DNA of 64,000 nt from Argonema galeatum A003/A1 (lineage in GTDB: Bacteria; Cyanobacteriota; Cyanobacteriia; Cyanobacteriales; Aerosakkonemataceae): contig NZ_JAIQZM010000007.1 of assembly GCF_023333595.1 (NCBI RefSeq), positions 62,001 through 126,000 of the forward strand, given 5' to 3'. This document shows, in pieces, positions 27,680-36,939 of this stretch; the stretch's first letter is position 1, and each line of letters starts with the position of its first letter. The notes beneath the pieces are model-generated. The model was not told the origin of the DNA. It saw nothing but the letters and a program-made list of their open reading frames with translations, and searched no databases. Both the position numbers and the translations under genes were made by a program.

Positions 27680-28141
27680 TTATCCCAGGTAGCCGAGTTG
27701 CCGTCTGGCCTCAAATAGACCGATCGCAGCACTGACAGAAAGATTCAAGCTGCGAACTCCCGGTTGCGTCATGGGTATGCACACAGTTTCCGCACAAGCT
27801 TTCAGTACGTCTGGTGGTAGTCCTTTGGTTTCTGTGCCAAACAAAAGCCAGTCATCATTTTGAAATTGGTAGCGAACATAACTACAACGCCCTGAAGCGC
27901 TGAAGCCAATCCATCGCCCCCCGCGTTGCTTGTGAAAAGCTTGAAAATCTGACAGGGATTCGTGGTAGTGCAGGTCAACATAGGGCCAGTAGTCCAAACC
28001 GGCTCGTTTGAGGTAGCGATCGCTGATTTCAAAGCCCAGCGGCCCTACTAAATGCAGCGCCGTGCCCGTTGCAGCGCAAGTTCGGGCAATATTGCCAGTG
28101 TTGGGTGGAATTTGCGGATTAATCAGGACAACAAATGGCAT
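27680..28141 (-). CDS. trmL: tRNA (cytidine(34)-2'-O)-methyltransferase
   Basis: This 153-residue SPOUT enzyme methylates the wobble ribose of tRNA-Leu. It has the motif NPGNI-like INPQIPPNTGNIARTCAATG (motif 1), FGTETKGLP (motif 2) and IPMTQPGVRSLNLSVSAAI (motif 3), which together form the SAM-binding knot. Length is normal. It appears monocistronic. Confidence 0.95.
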   Translation of the reverse strand: MPFVVLINPQIPPNTGNIARTCAATGTALHLVGPLGFEISDRYLKRAGLDYWPYVDLHYHESLSDFQAFHKQRGGRWIGFSASGRCSYVRYQFQNDDWLLFGTETKGLPPDVLKACAETVCIPMTQPGVRSLNLSVSAAIGLFEARRQLGYLG

Positions 28142-28279
28142 GATACCTAAAATGACTCGAAATCAAACAATTAGAACGTAACACCGCTCATTCAAAATCT
28201 ATCGTAGGACAGAGGCAACCTATATGTATTTTTTATAATAAGTTGGACAAGCTAATTGATTAAATATTCTGATGCTTTA

Positions 28280-28361
28280 GAGGGGCAGAGGGGCAGAGGG
28301 GCAGAGGGGCAGAGGAGCAGAGGGGCAGAGGGGCAGAGGGGCAGAGGGGCAGAGGAGCAGA
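28280..28361. repeat. GGGGCAGA tandem repeat, intergenic
   Basis: About ten 8-bp GAGGGGCA units with interspersed GAGGAGCA variants, between trmL and gshA. It is the same unit found inside the debranching enzyme gene. The rest of 28142-28443 holds nothing recognisable. Confidence 0.92.
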
Positions 28362-28443
28362 ATTTTTTCCCTTTTCCCTAGCCCATTGCCCCTTTCTTTT
28401 GACTTTTGAATGAGTGACTTTTGACTTCCCTAGCCCCTGTTGT

Positions 28444-29583
28444 CTAGGCTACTAGAAGCTGGCACAATTTATCTTCTAGCTCTAGTTCTTGCAAAAGCGT
28501 TGCTTGAATAGCTTGAGCGATAATGCGCCGAGTGTCCAGACCTTGCTCGTGTAGTTTTAACCACTGAGTTGCAGTGTTGCCTTCTCGCAGAATTTTTTTC
28601 AGGGGTGAGAGGAAACAGCCGAAGCCTTGTTTTTTGGCAAAAGGCGAGACTTCCTGGTAAATTTCCATAATCCAATCCCGTGCCAGAATCTCTCTGCCAT
28701 CTTGCCAATGTCTCAGGGAGGCATCCAGACTCTGCCTTGCGGCGGCGACTTCATTGGCATCGGCGATCGCAATTAAGTCTTCGGAAGACAGTAGACTTTT
28801 TTCTAGGGGGTCGAGACTGGGGTCAGCCATCAGTTGCCACAGACGAGCTTCTAAGAGAGCTGTAACTGCCAGCAGGCCGATCGGATCTACAATTAAGTCG
28901 CAGATTCTCAGTTCCAGGCGATTGAGATCGTAGGGGCGGCGGTTGCCATTCGGTCGGACAGACGACCACAGGTGGCGGACATTTTGCATTGTACCGGCGG
29001 CTAGCTGGTCTTCTGTCCACCGGATAAAGTGAGCGTGGCTTTCAAATAGAGGAACATAGGCGGGGGTTTTCGGGAAGAGTCCCCAGCGGGTGGAGTGATA
29101 TCCCGTAGGACGACTATCCAGAAATGGGGAAGAAGCAGTTAAGGCTAAGTACAGGGGTGCTTCCAGGCGAATGAGACGAATTGCCCGCATCAGAGCTTCT
29201 GGATTGCTGATGCCAATATTAATGTGGATGCTGGCAGTGACGACGTTGGTGCCGTAGGTGTTTTCGATGTAGCTGTGGTAGGGGTTATTGGGGTCGGAAC
29301 GATAAAAGCGATCGCTTCCACCCAAAGAAAGCGTACTTCCCGGAATGATGGTATAGTCTCCCAAACGCTGTAAGTACGATCGCAGTCGCTGCCGAGGACG
29401 CACCAAAGCACACAACAATCGATCGTAGGAACACAACGGAGCAGTAGTATATTCCACATTGCGACTATCTGGCTCTGTCACAAATCCGTCCAGGTCTGCC
29501 ACAATCTTGTCCGAGAGGCCCACAATATTTCCTTGTGGCGTCCCAGTGTACATTTCAACTTCAAAGCCTTTAGATAGCAGCAC
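28444..29583 (-). CDS. gshA: Glutamate-cysteine ligase, cyanobacterial type
   Basis: This enzyme makes gamma-glutamylcysteine, the first step of glutathione synthesis, in the cytosol. The 379 residues show the cyanobacterial family start LLSKGFEVEMYTGTPQG, EPDSRNVEYTTAPL, PGSTLSLGGSDRFYRSDP and YGTNVVTASIHINIG, and the RRPYDLNRLELRICD region. The start is GTG at 29583. It appears monocistronic. Confidence 0.95.
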   Translation of the reverse strand: MLLSKGFEVEMYTGTPQGNIVGLSDKIVADLDGFVTEPDSRNVEYTTAPLCSYDRLLCALVRPRQRLRSYLQRLGDYTIIPGSTLSLGGSDRFYRSDPNNPYHSYIENTYGTNVVTASIHINIGISNPEALMRAIRLIRLEAPLYLALTASSPFLDSRPTGYHSTRWGLFPKTPAYVPLFESHAHFIRWTEDQLAAGTMQNVRHLWSSVRPNGNRRPYDLNRLELRICDLIVDPIGLLAVTALLEARLWQLMADPSLDPLEKSLLSSEDLIAIADANEVAAARQSLDASLRHWQDGREILARDWIMEIYQEVSPFAKKQGFGCFLSPLKKILREGNTATQWLKLHEQGLDTRRIIAQAIQATLLQELELEDKLCQLLVA

Positions 29584-29716
29584 GGTTTCTCCTTTACTGG
29601 GGAATAGGACAATGGGACATCGGAGATCGGTTCTTGGTGAAGGGAGATGGGGAGAATCACCAATTACCGATCGCCAAACTCTTTTATTTAAAAGCCGATC
29701 GAGTCAGACTAACAGC

Positions 29717-29822
29717 ACTTACGCAAAAACCTTGGTTTTGCCCCCCCAGCCCCCCAGATTTGGGGGGAGAAGAATCCTGTTCTCCCCAAATCTGGGGGGG
29801 TTGGGGGGCGAAAAGCGTAAGT
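29717..29822. repeat. MITE-like element with ACTTACGC termini
   Basis: ACTTACGC at 29717 is inverted as GCGTAAGT at 29815. Inside, CCCCCCAGATTTGGGGGG and CCCCAAATCTGGGGGG form further hairpins. It lies in the 29584-29966 gap, which has no gene. Related CCCCCC/GGGGGG repeats appear in frame in the TPR-CHAT genes. Confidence 0.75.
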
Positions 29823-29966
29823 CCTAACTAATTTCAGCCCTGTTGTATGAATTATGTAGATATTGTTTTGGGCTGTCTGGGTGAATATTTCACCAAAATA
29901 ATTTTATCATCGATCTTTTCCTGATTATCCCCACCTTAAGTAAGGTAAGGACTTCGCGATCGCTTG

Positions 29967-30884
29967 TTAAAGGTAGTACTGGCGGTAGACGGCTGTGGCA
30001 GCACGGTGAAGTAACGAGTGTCGATAAACCAAGCCATTGAGGTCCTCCGCATAACCACCGCCAATCACGCAGGCGACGGGATAGCCAGCGGCGACGCAGG
30101 TACTCAAAACTTGCATTTCGCGGCGGAATATGCCGGTGTCGGTGAGGCATAATTTACCTAAGCGATCGCCTGCATGAGGGTCAACCCCAGCATCGTACAA
30201 AACTAAATCCGGCTTTACCTGGGAAAGTAAGTCGGGGAGATACTGGGCCAGAGTTTGCAGATAGGCATCGTCTTCCATCCCAACTGGTAAAGGAACATCG
30301 AGATCGCTTTGTTGCTTAGTGCCCGGAAAGTTCACTTCGCAGTGCATAGAGAAAGTGAAAACACTCTTGTCATTTTGGAAGATAAATGCTGTGCCATCGC
30401 CTTGATGAACATCTAAGTCCACGATCAGAATTTTGCGGACAAGTCCCATTTTTTGGAGAAAGCGGGCAGCAATGGCTAAATCGTTAAAAATACAAAAACC
30501 AGAGCCATAATTGGGAAAGGCGTGATGAGTTCCTCCAGCGGTGTTGCAAGCTAAACCGTGAGTTAGTGCCAGCTCGGCTGTGAGGATAGTGCCGCCTACA
30601 GCAACACAGGTACGATTCACCAGTGCTGGACTCCAGGGCAATCCGATCCGCCGCTGCGCTTTGGCGTCGAGGGTTCCTTCGCAGTAAGCCCGGACATAAT
30701 CGTGGCTGTGGACTAATTCTATCCACTCAGGCCGTGGAAGTTTGGGTGTGTGGAATTGTTCTGGTACGGCGACGCTAGAGGCTAACAACAGTTCGTAGAG
30801 TTGCCCAAATTTCCTCATCGGGAAGCGATGCCCTTCTGGAAGCGGTGCGACGTAATCTGGGTGATATACCAGCGGCAAGTCCAT
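29967..30884 (-). CDS. Histone deacetylase superfamily protein
   Basis: The 305-residue enzyme is a zinc-dependent amidohydrolase of the HDAC/acetoin utilisation (AcuC) family. The catalytic tandem His120-His121 is in GGTHHAFP, zinc ligands Asp158 and His160 are in IVDLDVHQGDG, and the third Asp is in YDAGVDPHAGD. All are intact. The substrate in bacteria could be acetylated proteins, acetylpolyamines or other acetylated amines. It is divergent from a SET-domain gene with 74 bp between starts, suggesting shared regulation. Confidence 0.93.
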   Translation of the reverse strand: MDLPLVYHPDYVAPLPEGHRFPMRKFGQLYELLLASSVAVPEQFHTPKLPRPEWIELVHSHDYVRAYCEGTLDAKAQRRIGLPWSPALVNRTCVAVGGTILTAELALTHGLACNTAGGTHHAFPNYGSGFCIFNDLAIAARFLQKMGLVRKILIVDLDVHQGDGTAFIFQNDKSVFTFSMHCEVNFPGTKQQSDLDVPLPVGMEDDAYLQTLAQYLPDLLSQVKPDLVLYDAGVDPHAGDRLGKLCLTDTGIFRREMQVLSTCVAAGYPVACVIGGGYAEDLNGLVYRHSLLHRAATAVYRQYYL

Positions 30885-30958
30885 TACAAATTTGTAAAAG
30901 TAGGTTGGCTATAATCAACTTTGAACTAATCAACCGTTAAACCTAATTTTTGAAAAAA

Positions 30959-31570
30959 ATGATCCACCCCCACACAGAACTGCGTTATATAAACAAATTG
31001 GTAGGATACGGCGTATTTGCAACAAAATTTATTCCCCAAGGTACTATTACTTGGGTATTAGATGATTTAGATCAAAGGTTTGAGCCATCCTACATATGGT
31101 CGCTTAACCCCATTCTCAGAGAAAAATTAATTAAATATACTTATCGCGATAATGAAGGTATATATATATTATGTTGGGATATTGCCAAGTTTGTCAATCA
31201 TAGCTTTAACTCCAGCTGCATCGGTACAGCGTATAAATTGGAATTAGCAGCCAGGGATATTCATCCAGGAGAAGAATTGACCGATGATTATGGATATTTG
31301 AATTTGGACAAACCTTTCTATTGTTTGCACGAACCCAATAGTTTTAGGACAAAGGTAATGCCTGACGATCTTTTACATTATTATCCAGAGTTGGATCGAA
31401 AAGGATGTGAAGCAATGAAATATTTCAACCAGGTTGAGCAACCGTTAAAAAAATTCATTGACAACAAATTTATAGATAAAATTAACGCAGTTGCCGAAGG
31501 AAAGGAACAGATGGACTCGATTCTTAACGTTTATTACGATCGCTCTAAAAAATTAGAATTAGTTGGTTGA
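30959..31570 (+). CDS. SET-domain protein (putative lysine methyltransferase)
   Basis: The protein of about 203 residues has the SET-core motifs GYGVFATKFIPQGT, DIAKFVNHSFNSSC (the NHS S-adenosylmethionine/lysine channel motif) and GEELTDDYGY (with the catalytic Tyr). A cysteine-containing post-SET-like part follows. The ATG at 30959 is used; a TTG three codons earlier is possible. It should methylate lysine on an unknown protein. Its divergent neighbour is an HDAC-family enzyme. Confidence 0.88.
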   Translation: MIHPHTELRYINKLVGYGVFATKFIPQGTITWVLDDLDQRFEPSYIWSLNPILREKLIKYTYRDNEGIYILCWDIAKFVNHSFNSSCIGTAYKLELAARDIHPGEELTDDYGYLNLDKPFYCLHEPNSFRTKVMPDDLLHYYPELDRKGCEAMKYFNQVEQPLKKFIDNKFIDKINAVAEGKEQMDSILNVYYDRSKKLELVG

Positions 31571-31623
31571 CGTAGTTATGAATTAGTAATTTTTACTTTT
31601 GCCTGTTAACTGTAATTATCCCT

Positions 31624-33816
31624 ATGTCCTACTTAAATCATCTTTCGCATCTACTGCTAGGAAAAAAAACTATGCAGGAAACAGCCCCCAAATCATCTCC
31701 GCGTCGCAGGGGAAATATTTCTACTGTAAAATCCATTGGCTCGCGATTATTTGTTTCTGTTTTAGGCGGTACGCTGGTGGGATTAGGATGCGCGTCTTAC
31801 TTCTTCTACCAAGAACTTATCAAACAGGCACGAGCTGAATTAATGGCGAGCTTAGAAGTAAAAGCTCAAAATTTAGAGGGCAGTTTAAATAGTTTTGAAA
31901 ACTCAGCCAAACTGGTTGCAGATGCTGCAACCACACTCTACGAAGCAGGAGAAAGACGCGAACAAGTTTATGTTAATTTAATTGGTCGTTCTTTGAAAAC
32001 CTTACCGCTGGGAACCGGGCTTGGTTTTGGTCAGCCACCACAAAAACGTTTAATTATTCCTGGACGAAAGTATGCTTATCCTTTTGCAATTAGGGGGAAG
32101 GATGGTAAAGTAACGGCTAAAGGCGGAGAGTCTAGCCCTGACGACTATCAAGAAATCTATTTTACAGAGCCAATTAAGGCAGGTAAGCCTATTTGGCTCG
32201 AACCAATTTCTTATTTAGAAACAACGGTAGACCCTCCCGAACAAACCGTGAGTACAAGTTACTCATTACCATTTTACAACCAGAAAAAAGAGTTGCTGGG
32301 TGTGCTGGCTCAAGATTTAGAATTGGGGTTTCTCAGTGATAAATTATCAAAGCCAGTGATGAGGGAAAATGGATATTTTGTGCTGGTGAGTGCTAAAGGC
32401 AATCTGATTGCTTATCCACCTAATTCTGGATTAGCTCTGAAATTAAAGCCCTTTCCCCAAATTAGTAACTATTCTCAATTGTGGCAACAAATCCAAAAAA
32501 ATATCCAGTCAAAGACTACAAATAGTGGCATTATATCTTGGCAGAATGCTGAAGGTAAAAGAGAGTTTTGGGCTTACAGGAAAATTTCCAATAATAATTG
32601 GGTATTACTGGCATCTGTACCTAAATGGGTTATTATTGGCCCATTGTTACAATTCACATTAATTGGGACTCTATTGGCGGCTCTTGGTGCATCGCTCGTC
32701 CTCGCTGTGGTAGTTGCTTTGTTTGTCAAACGCTTAAATCAACGTCTTCAGCCAATTATGGATGAGTGTAGTTTATTGGCTGAAGCTAGTCCAAAAAGTG
32801 AAGAATTGATGAGCCGGGAAGATGAAATTGGCCAACTGACTATATCGTTTTATAACTTGCTGGGACAGGTAACTGTAAATGAGAAGCGGTTACGAAAAGA
32901 AATGGACAAATCGGCTAAAGCTTACCAGGCTTTGAAACAAGCGCAAGCTCAATTAATTCAGACTGAAAAAATGTCTGGTTTAGGTCAGTTAGTTGCTGGT
33001 GTGGCACATGAAATTAATAATCCGATTAACTTTATTTACGGGAATCTTCCTCACGCCAGCAACTACACACAAGATTTAATTAGATTGATCGAGCTTTATC
33101 AACGGAAGTATCCGCAGCCTGACCCAGAAATTGAAGACCTCACAGAAGAAATTGAGCTAGATTTTTTGGTGGAAGATTTAGAGAAAATGCTTACTTCAAT
33201 AAGTATGGGTGCGAATCGTATTCGGGAGATTGTGCTGTCATTACGCAATTTTTCTCGGTTTGATGAGGCTGATATGAAAGATGTCAATATCCACGAAGGA
33301 ATTGACAGCACTTTGCTGATTCTCCAAAACAAATTTAAAGCTACACCGACACATTCTGCTATTGAATTAGTTAAAGAGTACGGGAATCTCCCTTTAGTGG
33401 AATGTTACGCGGGTCAGCTAAATCAGGTGTTTATGAATATCCTCAGTAATGCTATTGATGCTATGGAAAAGGCAAGATGCAACGCGGAAGAAAGAAGAGA
33501 AAACTTTACGCCTACGCTTACTATTCACACTGAGGTTAAAATGGGAGGGTCTGATTCTAGTCAGCCGCGAGCTGCGATTAGGATTAAGGATAATGGGTGC
33601 GGGATTCCTGCGGAACATCAAGGCAAGTTATTTGACCCTTTCTTCACTACAAAACCTGTAGGGAAAGGTACTGGTTTGGGGCTATCTATCTGCTATCAAA
33701 TTGTGGTCGAAAAGCATAAGGGTGAGTTGAAGTGCGTTTCGGAGTTAGGGGAAGGAACAGAGTTTATTATTGAAATTCCCATTTATCAAACGAAACCGAT
33801 GAGTAAGATTTTGTAG
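31624..33816 (+). CDS. Membrane sensor histidine kinase with dCache-like domain
   Basis: The 730-residue protein has a first membrane segment (about 45-62), an extracellular dCache-like sensing domain (about 70-330), a second membrane segment (about 337-365), HAMP-like and coiled-coil helices, a HisKA domain with phospho-acceptor His462 in GVAHEINNPINF, and a HATPase_c domain with NILSNAIDAM, DNGCGIP, and GKGTGLGLSICYQIV. This is the class commonly found in cyanobacterial signalling. No response regulator is adjacent. A downstream ATG at 31672 is an alternative start, with AGGA about 10 bases before it. Confidence 0.93.
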   Translation: MSYLNHLSHLLLGKKTMQETAPKSSPRRRGNISTVKSIGSRLFVSVLGGTLVGLGCASYFFYQELIKQARAELMASLEVKAQNLEGSLNSFENSAKLVADAATTLYEAGERREQVYVNLIGRSLKTLPLGTGLGFGQPPQKRLIIPGRKYAYPFAIRGKDGKVTAKGGESSPDDYQEIYFTEPIKAGKPIWLEPISYLETTVDPPEQTVSTSYSLPFYNQKKELLGVLAQDLELGFLSDKLSKPVMRENGYFVLVSAKGNLIAYPPNSGLALKLKPFPQISNYSQLWQQIQKNIQSKTTNSGIISWQNAEGKREFWAYRKISNNNWVLLASVPKWVIIGPLLQFTLIGTLLAALGASLVLAVVVALFVKRLNQRLQPIMDECSLLAEASPKSEELMSREDEIGQLTISFYNLLGQVTVNEKRLRKEMDKSAKAYQALKQAQAQLIQTEKMSGLGQLVAGVAHEINNPINFIYGNLPHASNYTQDLIRLIELYQRKYPQPDPEIEDLTEEIELDFLVEDLEKMLTSISMGANRIREIVLSLRNFSRFDEADMKDVNIHEGIDSTLLILQNKFKATPTHSAIELVKEYGNLPLVECYAGQLNQVFMNILSNAIDAMEKARCNAEERRENFTPTLTIHTEVKMGGSDSSQPRAAIRIKDNGCGIPAEHQGKLFDPFFTTKPVGKGTGLGLSICYQIVVEKHKGELKCVSELGEGTEFIIEIPIYQTKPMSKIL

Positions 33817-33838
33817 GGATTTAAAGAATAGGAAAGTG

Positions 33839-35134
33839 TTATCTGCGGCCCGATCGGCCCAGGATTATCAGGATTATTAAGGCGATCGCAACCGGAAAAA
33901 TTCCAGCCCCTATACTCCAAAAGAAGGCAGATGTCAAGGAAATTGTGTCTTTGGGCTGAGGCTGAGGCAGTTGGGTTGATATAATGGTGGCGGTGATGCC
34001 GCTGGTTGCCAGTCCGAAAGTAGCTAGAGCTATGGTAGTGTTGAGAGTGCGATCGCGTTCCGCCTGCGTAACCTCCACAATTCCTCGAATCGTATCGATA
34101 TATCGTTCTCGCACCCTCAATCCCGGACTCAGACTAGCATGATCTTGTTCGATTTGCCCTTGATATTTCGACGCCACAGACTCGCCAAATTCTTCTAGAG
34201 AATTCAGTTTAGTAAGTCCAAGTTCATTATTAGCTGTATCTTTAATTTTACCCAGCCGGGTTTGGTAATTTTTCAGGTTAGTTTTGAGAGTTTGCAACTG
34301 CAATGCTAAACTTTCCAGTCCGGCTGTATGCTTAGATAGAACTAACAGATTTTTGTGCAAATCTATTTTTATTTGTTGCAAATCCGTATAAGCCAAATTC
34401 ATTTCTGGTAAATAAACTTTAATTGCTGGAATTGTTGAAGCGCGAGGAAATAAATCCTCTTTTTCCAGCAAACTTTTCACAATTCTACTATTGCTATAAG
34501 CCCAGATAATTTTATGACGATAGTAGAACAACCACAGCCACTCATAATAAAAAGCGGCAAATCTTTCCATCGTTTTCTTGTAAGGACAGATGCAAATCAA
34601 TACCAAGTCATTGTCTTCAACTTTTGTCCAATCTTGGGGCTGTTGCCATACTTCAAAAATAGAACTGCCCAAAAAGTAGTTTACCTGTTTTAAATTGGGG
34701 TCTTGCTGAGTGCCTTTAAAAGCTTTATACGCTTCCTTGGCTGCCTTTTCGCGATCGCTGTCCGCCGAATAGTGTGAGTAGCCCAAAATCAGCCAAGTTC
34801 TGCCGATATTTGCCTTTACCTCCAGCTTTTGGCGGAATTTATGGAAACAACTGACATCTTGCGGCTTATCCTCATCCTTAGTAAAACAGGAAACCAGCAG
34901 ACTATCCGTTTCGCCCAAACAAATGCGCTGATAGAAACCGTGGACATCATCAATTAAAAAAGGATAATATCGTTCCGAATTATCTGCTTCTGAGGGAACT
35001 TTCAGACGATTACGCAAAACTTCCCAGGATTTTTGCTGGCTGGTTTCCTTGCCTTCTGGCTTTTCTTCCAGGTTATAGGCAAATAGAATTAAGTGGGGAT
35101 AGATTAACAAGTTCTGCACGCAAATTCTGCCCAA
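33839..35134 (-). CDS. Unknown protein with C-terminal membrane hairpin, in CHAT operon
   Basis: I do not recognise the N-terminal 280 residues, which are soluble-looking. Residues about 270-330 form a coiled coil, and the C-terminus has two membrane segments (TTIALATFGLATSGITATII and FFWSIGAGIFPVAIALIILI) followed by a basic tail. It overlaps the upstream gene by up to 31 bp (TTG start; GTG at 35119 is an alternative), so it is in the CHAT operon. A membrane-acting effector or anchor is plausible, but this is inference. Confidence 0.72.
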   Translation of the reverse strand: MGRICVQNLLIYPHLILFAYNLEEKPEGKETSQQKSWEVLRNRLKVPSEADNSERYYPFLIDDVHGFYQRICLGETDSLLVSCFTKDEDKPQDVSCFHKFRQKLEVKANIGRTWLILGYSHYSADSDREKAAKEAYKAFKGTQQDPNLKQVNYFLGSSIFEVWQQPQDWTKVEDNDLVLICICPYKKTMERFAAFYYEWLWLFYYRHKIIWAYSNSRIVKSLLEKEDLFPRASTIPAIKVYLPEMNLAYTDLQQIKIDLHKNLLVLSKHTAGLESLALQLQTLKTNLKNYQTRLGKIKDTANNELGLTKLNSLEEFGESVASKYQGQIEQDHASLSPGLRVRERYIDTIRGIVEVTQAERDRTLNTTIALATFGLATSGITATIISTQLPQPQPKDTISLTSAFFWSIGAGIFPVAIALIILIILGRSGRR

Positions 35135-35583
35135 TTATGTACAGGATACTCTGTTATTACAAGACCTTCAGGTGGATTTTTCTGAAATTGCTTGTAAGAT
35201 GCTTCGGCTTTTTTCCTAGGGTTTTCCTGAAATATATTATTGAAGCGGTCAAATGATTCTTCGACAACAGAAGCGTGGAGTGAACTATTCTCCAGTTCGT
35301 TGTTAGCGACATTGGAAGCTTCGCTTAGAATTCCGCTAGGAAAAAGCTTGTCTTTTGGATTAGCGTGATATCCTTCCATAAAAAAATCGTAAGCATCATC
35401 ATAAAGTTGCCAGAACTTCTCGTGCTGTCCTAACTTTCTCAGACGAGATACAGTAGAAACAGGATCGGTTATGAAGGTTTGATCTACTAAAGGTGCAGAC
35501 TCAGAAGAAGGTAATTCCACAAGGGCTACTAAGAAAGCTTGCTTGGTGATGGGATCGTCTGTTTCTTTCATATTTAAGCTCAT
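35104..35583 (-). CDS. Small unknown protein in CHAT operon
   Basis: The 159-residue protein is acidic and mostly helical, with no known motif. Its ATG shares one base with the CHAT stop (TAATG), so translation is coupled; an in-frame ATG at the fifth codon is an alternative. It could be an adaptor, inhibitor or substrate of the CHAT protease. Confidence 0.7.
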   Translation of the reverse strand: MSLNMKETDDPITKQAFLVALVELPSSESAPLVDQTFITDPVSTVSRLRKLGQHEKFWQLYDDAYDFFMEGYHANPKDKLFPSGILSEASNVANNELENSSLHASVVEESFDRFNNIFQENPRKKAEASYKQFQKNPPEGLVITEYPVHNWAEFACRTC

Positions 35584-36570
35584 TAGGCATTAACTTTGCC
35601 AGTCAGTGTAAATCCAGCCCAGAAATACGGGTGTTGATAAGGCGGTTCGCTTAAGTTCATTTTATCCGAATTTTTTTGACTATTTCTAGCGAGGCTGCCC
35701 AGACGTTGCCAGCATCCATAGTCGGCGTCCTGCATTTCATCTGTTGCTAGTTTGGCATACCATTTGGCAAGTTGGGCGTAGGTGACGGTGCGAAGCCAGT
35801 TTTGGGCTAGTTTGAGGGCGGCAGTGGGAGTCTCGCCTGCTTTGAAGAATTGGTAGAAGCGAATTACAATCAGGGCGCTGGAGATTTCGTCAACAGTCCA
35901 GAGAGTGCTGAGGACGTAGGATGCACCCTGGCGCAGAAAGCCGCTGACTAAGCCAACGTATTCGGTGGTGATGGTTTGGTTTCCGGTAATGGCGGTTTCG
36001 CAAGCAGAAAGACTGATGAGTTCATAGCCGCTAAAGGATGTTTTGGCAATTTCTGCTAGGGTGAGTTTATCGTCGCCGGATAAGGCTAGGGCTGACTGAC
36101 TGGGATTGTTGAAATTGTGGGTGCCGTGTCCGGTAAAGTGAAAGATGGTGTGAGGTTTTTTCAGTTCTGTTTCTACTTGTGCGCGAGTGGCATTTGCGTC
36201 AGCAATGCGAGTGGGGTTGGCAAACATTTGGCTGATGACACTAGATTCAATTTCGGCAAATAGGAGAGGTTTTAATCCTGTGCTTTCGGGATGTTCGATG
36301 CTTAGTAGTTTTGGCGATGAATCGGTAAGGTTAGCAGCGGATGTAACGGAGAGATTTTTGCCAATTTGGGCGCTAGGCAAGTAGGTAATGGTGAAGTTAT
36401 TGGAAAAGAGGGCGTGAAGGGGAAAGCGGTGTAAGTCTTGGTGGGGAATTAAGATTAACTTACTGATTCCGGTAAGTGCGGATTCAATTGCTGGGATATC
36501 GAGAAGTTGGCTTAGGTGGGATAGCATTTTGGGCAAGTTGTCGCGCCAGGAAACCCCACCCCAACCCTCC

Positions 36571-36835
36571 CCGCCTGCGGGGAGGGGGCCGGAGTAGGAG
36601 GGGGAGTAGGAGGGGGAGTAGGAGGGGGAGTAGGAGGGGGAGGGGGAGGCGGACTCCGATTTGTCCCCCCCCGTGGACGGGGGGGTTAGGGGGGGTAATA
36701 GCGCTTGATTGAAAGTGAGAGACTCCGATTTGTCCCCCCCCGTGGACGGGGGGGTTAGGAGGGGTAATAGCGCTTGATTGAAAGTCACAGACTCCGATTT
36801 GTCCCCCCCTGTGGACGGGGGGGTTAGGGGGGGTT
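36571..36835. repeat. In-frame tandem repeats inside the CHAT gene
   Basis: Three direct copies of about 62 bp (GACTCCGATTTGTCCCC...TAGCGCTTGATTGAAAGT) contain a CCCCCCGTGGACGGGGGG palindrome, followed by four GGAGTAGGAGGG units. They are translated as Pro/Ser/Gly-rich sequence. Confidence 0.9.
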
Positions 36836-36906
36836 TCTCTTTGCGATATCTCTCGTATTGTTGATTCCAATCTTTCACCCAGTCTTCAAATTTCACTAGG
36901 CGACTC

Positions 36907-36939
36907 AGAAACCCGGTTTCTTGGAGAAACCGGGTTTCT
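36907..36939. repeat. AGAAACCCGGTTTCT palindrome inside CHAT gene
   Basis: Exact 15-base arms around a TGG spacer. It is translated in frame as LETRFLQETGFLS. Confidence 0.92.

Noticed and set aside
28280-28361. CRISPR array
   Set aside because: The tract is an 8-bp simple repeat without spacers; no 25-40 bp repeat/spacer pattern or cas genes occur in the window.
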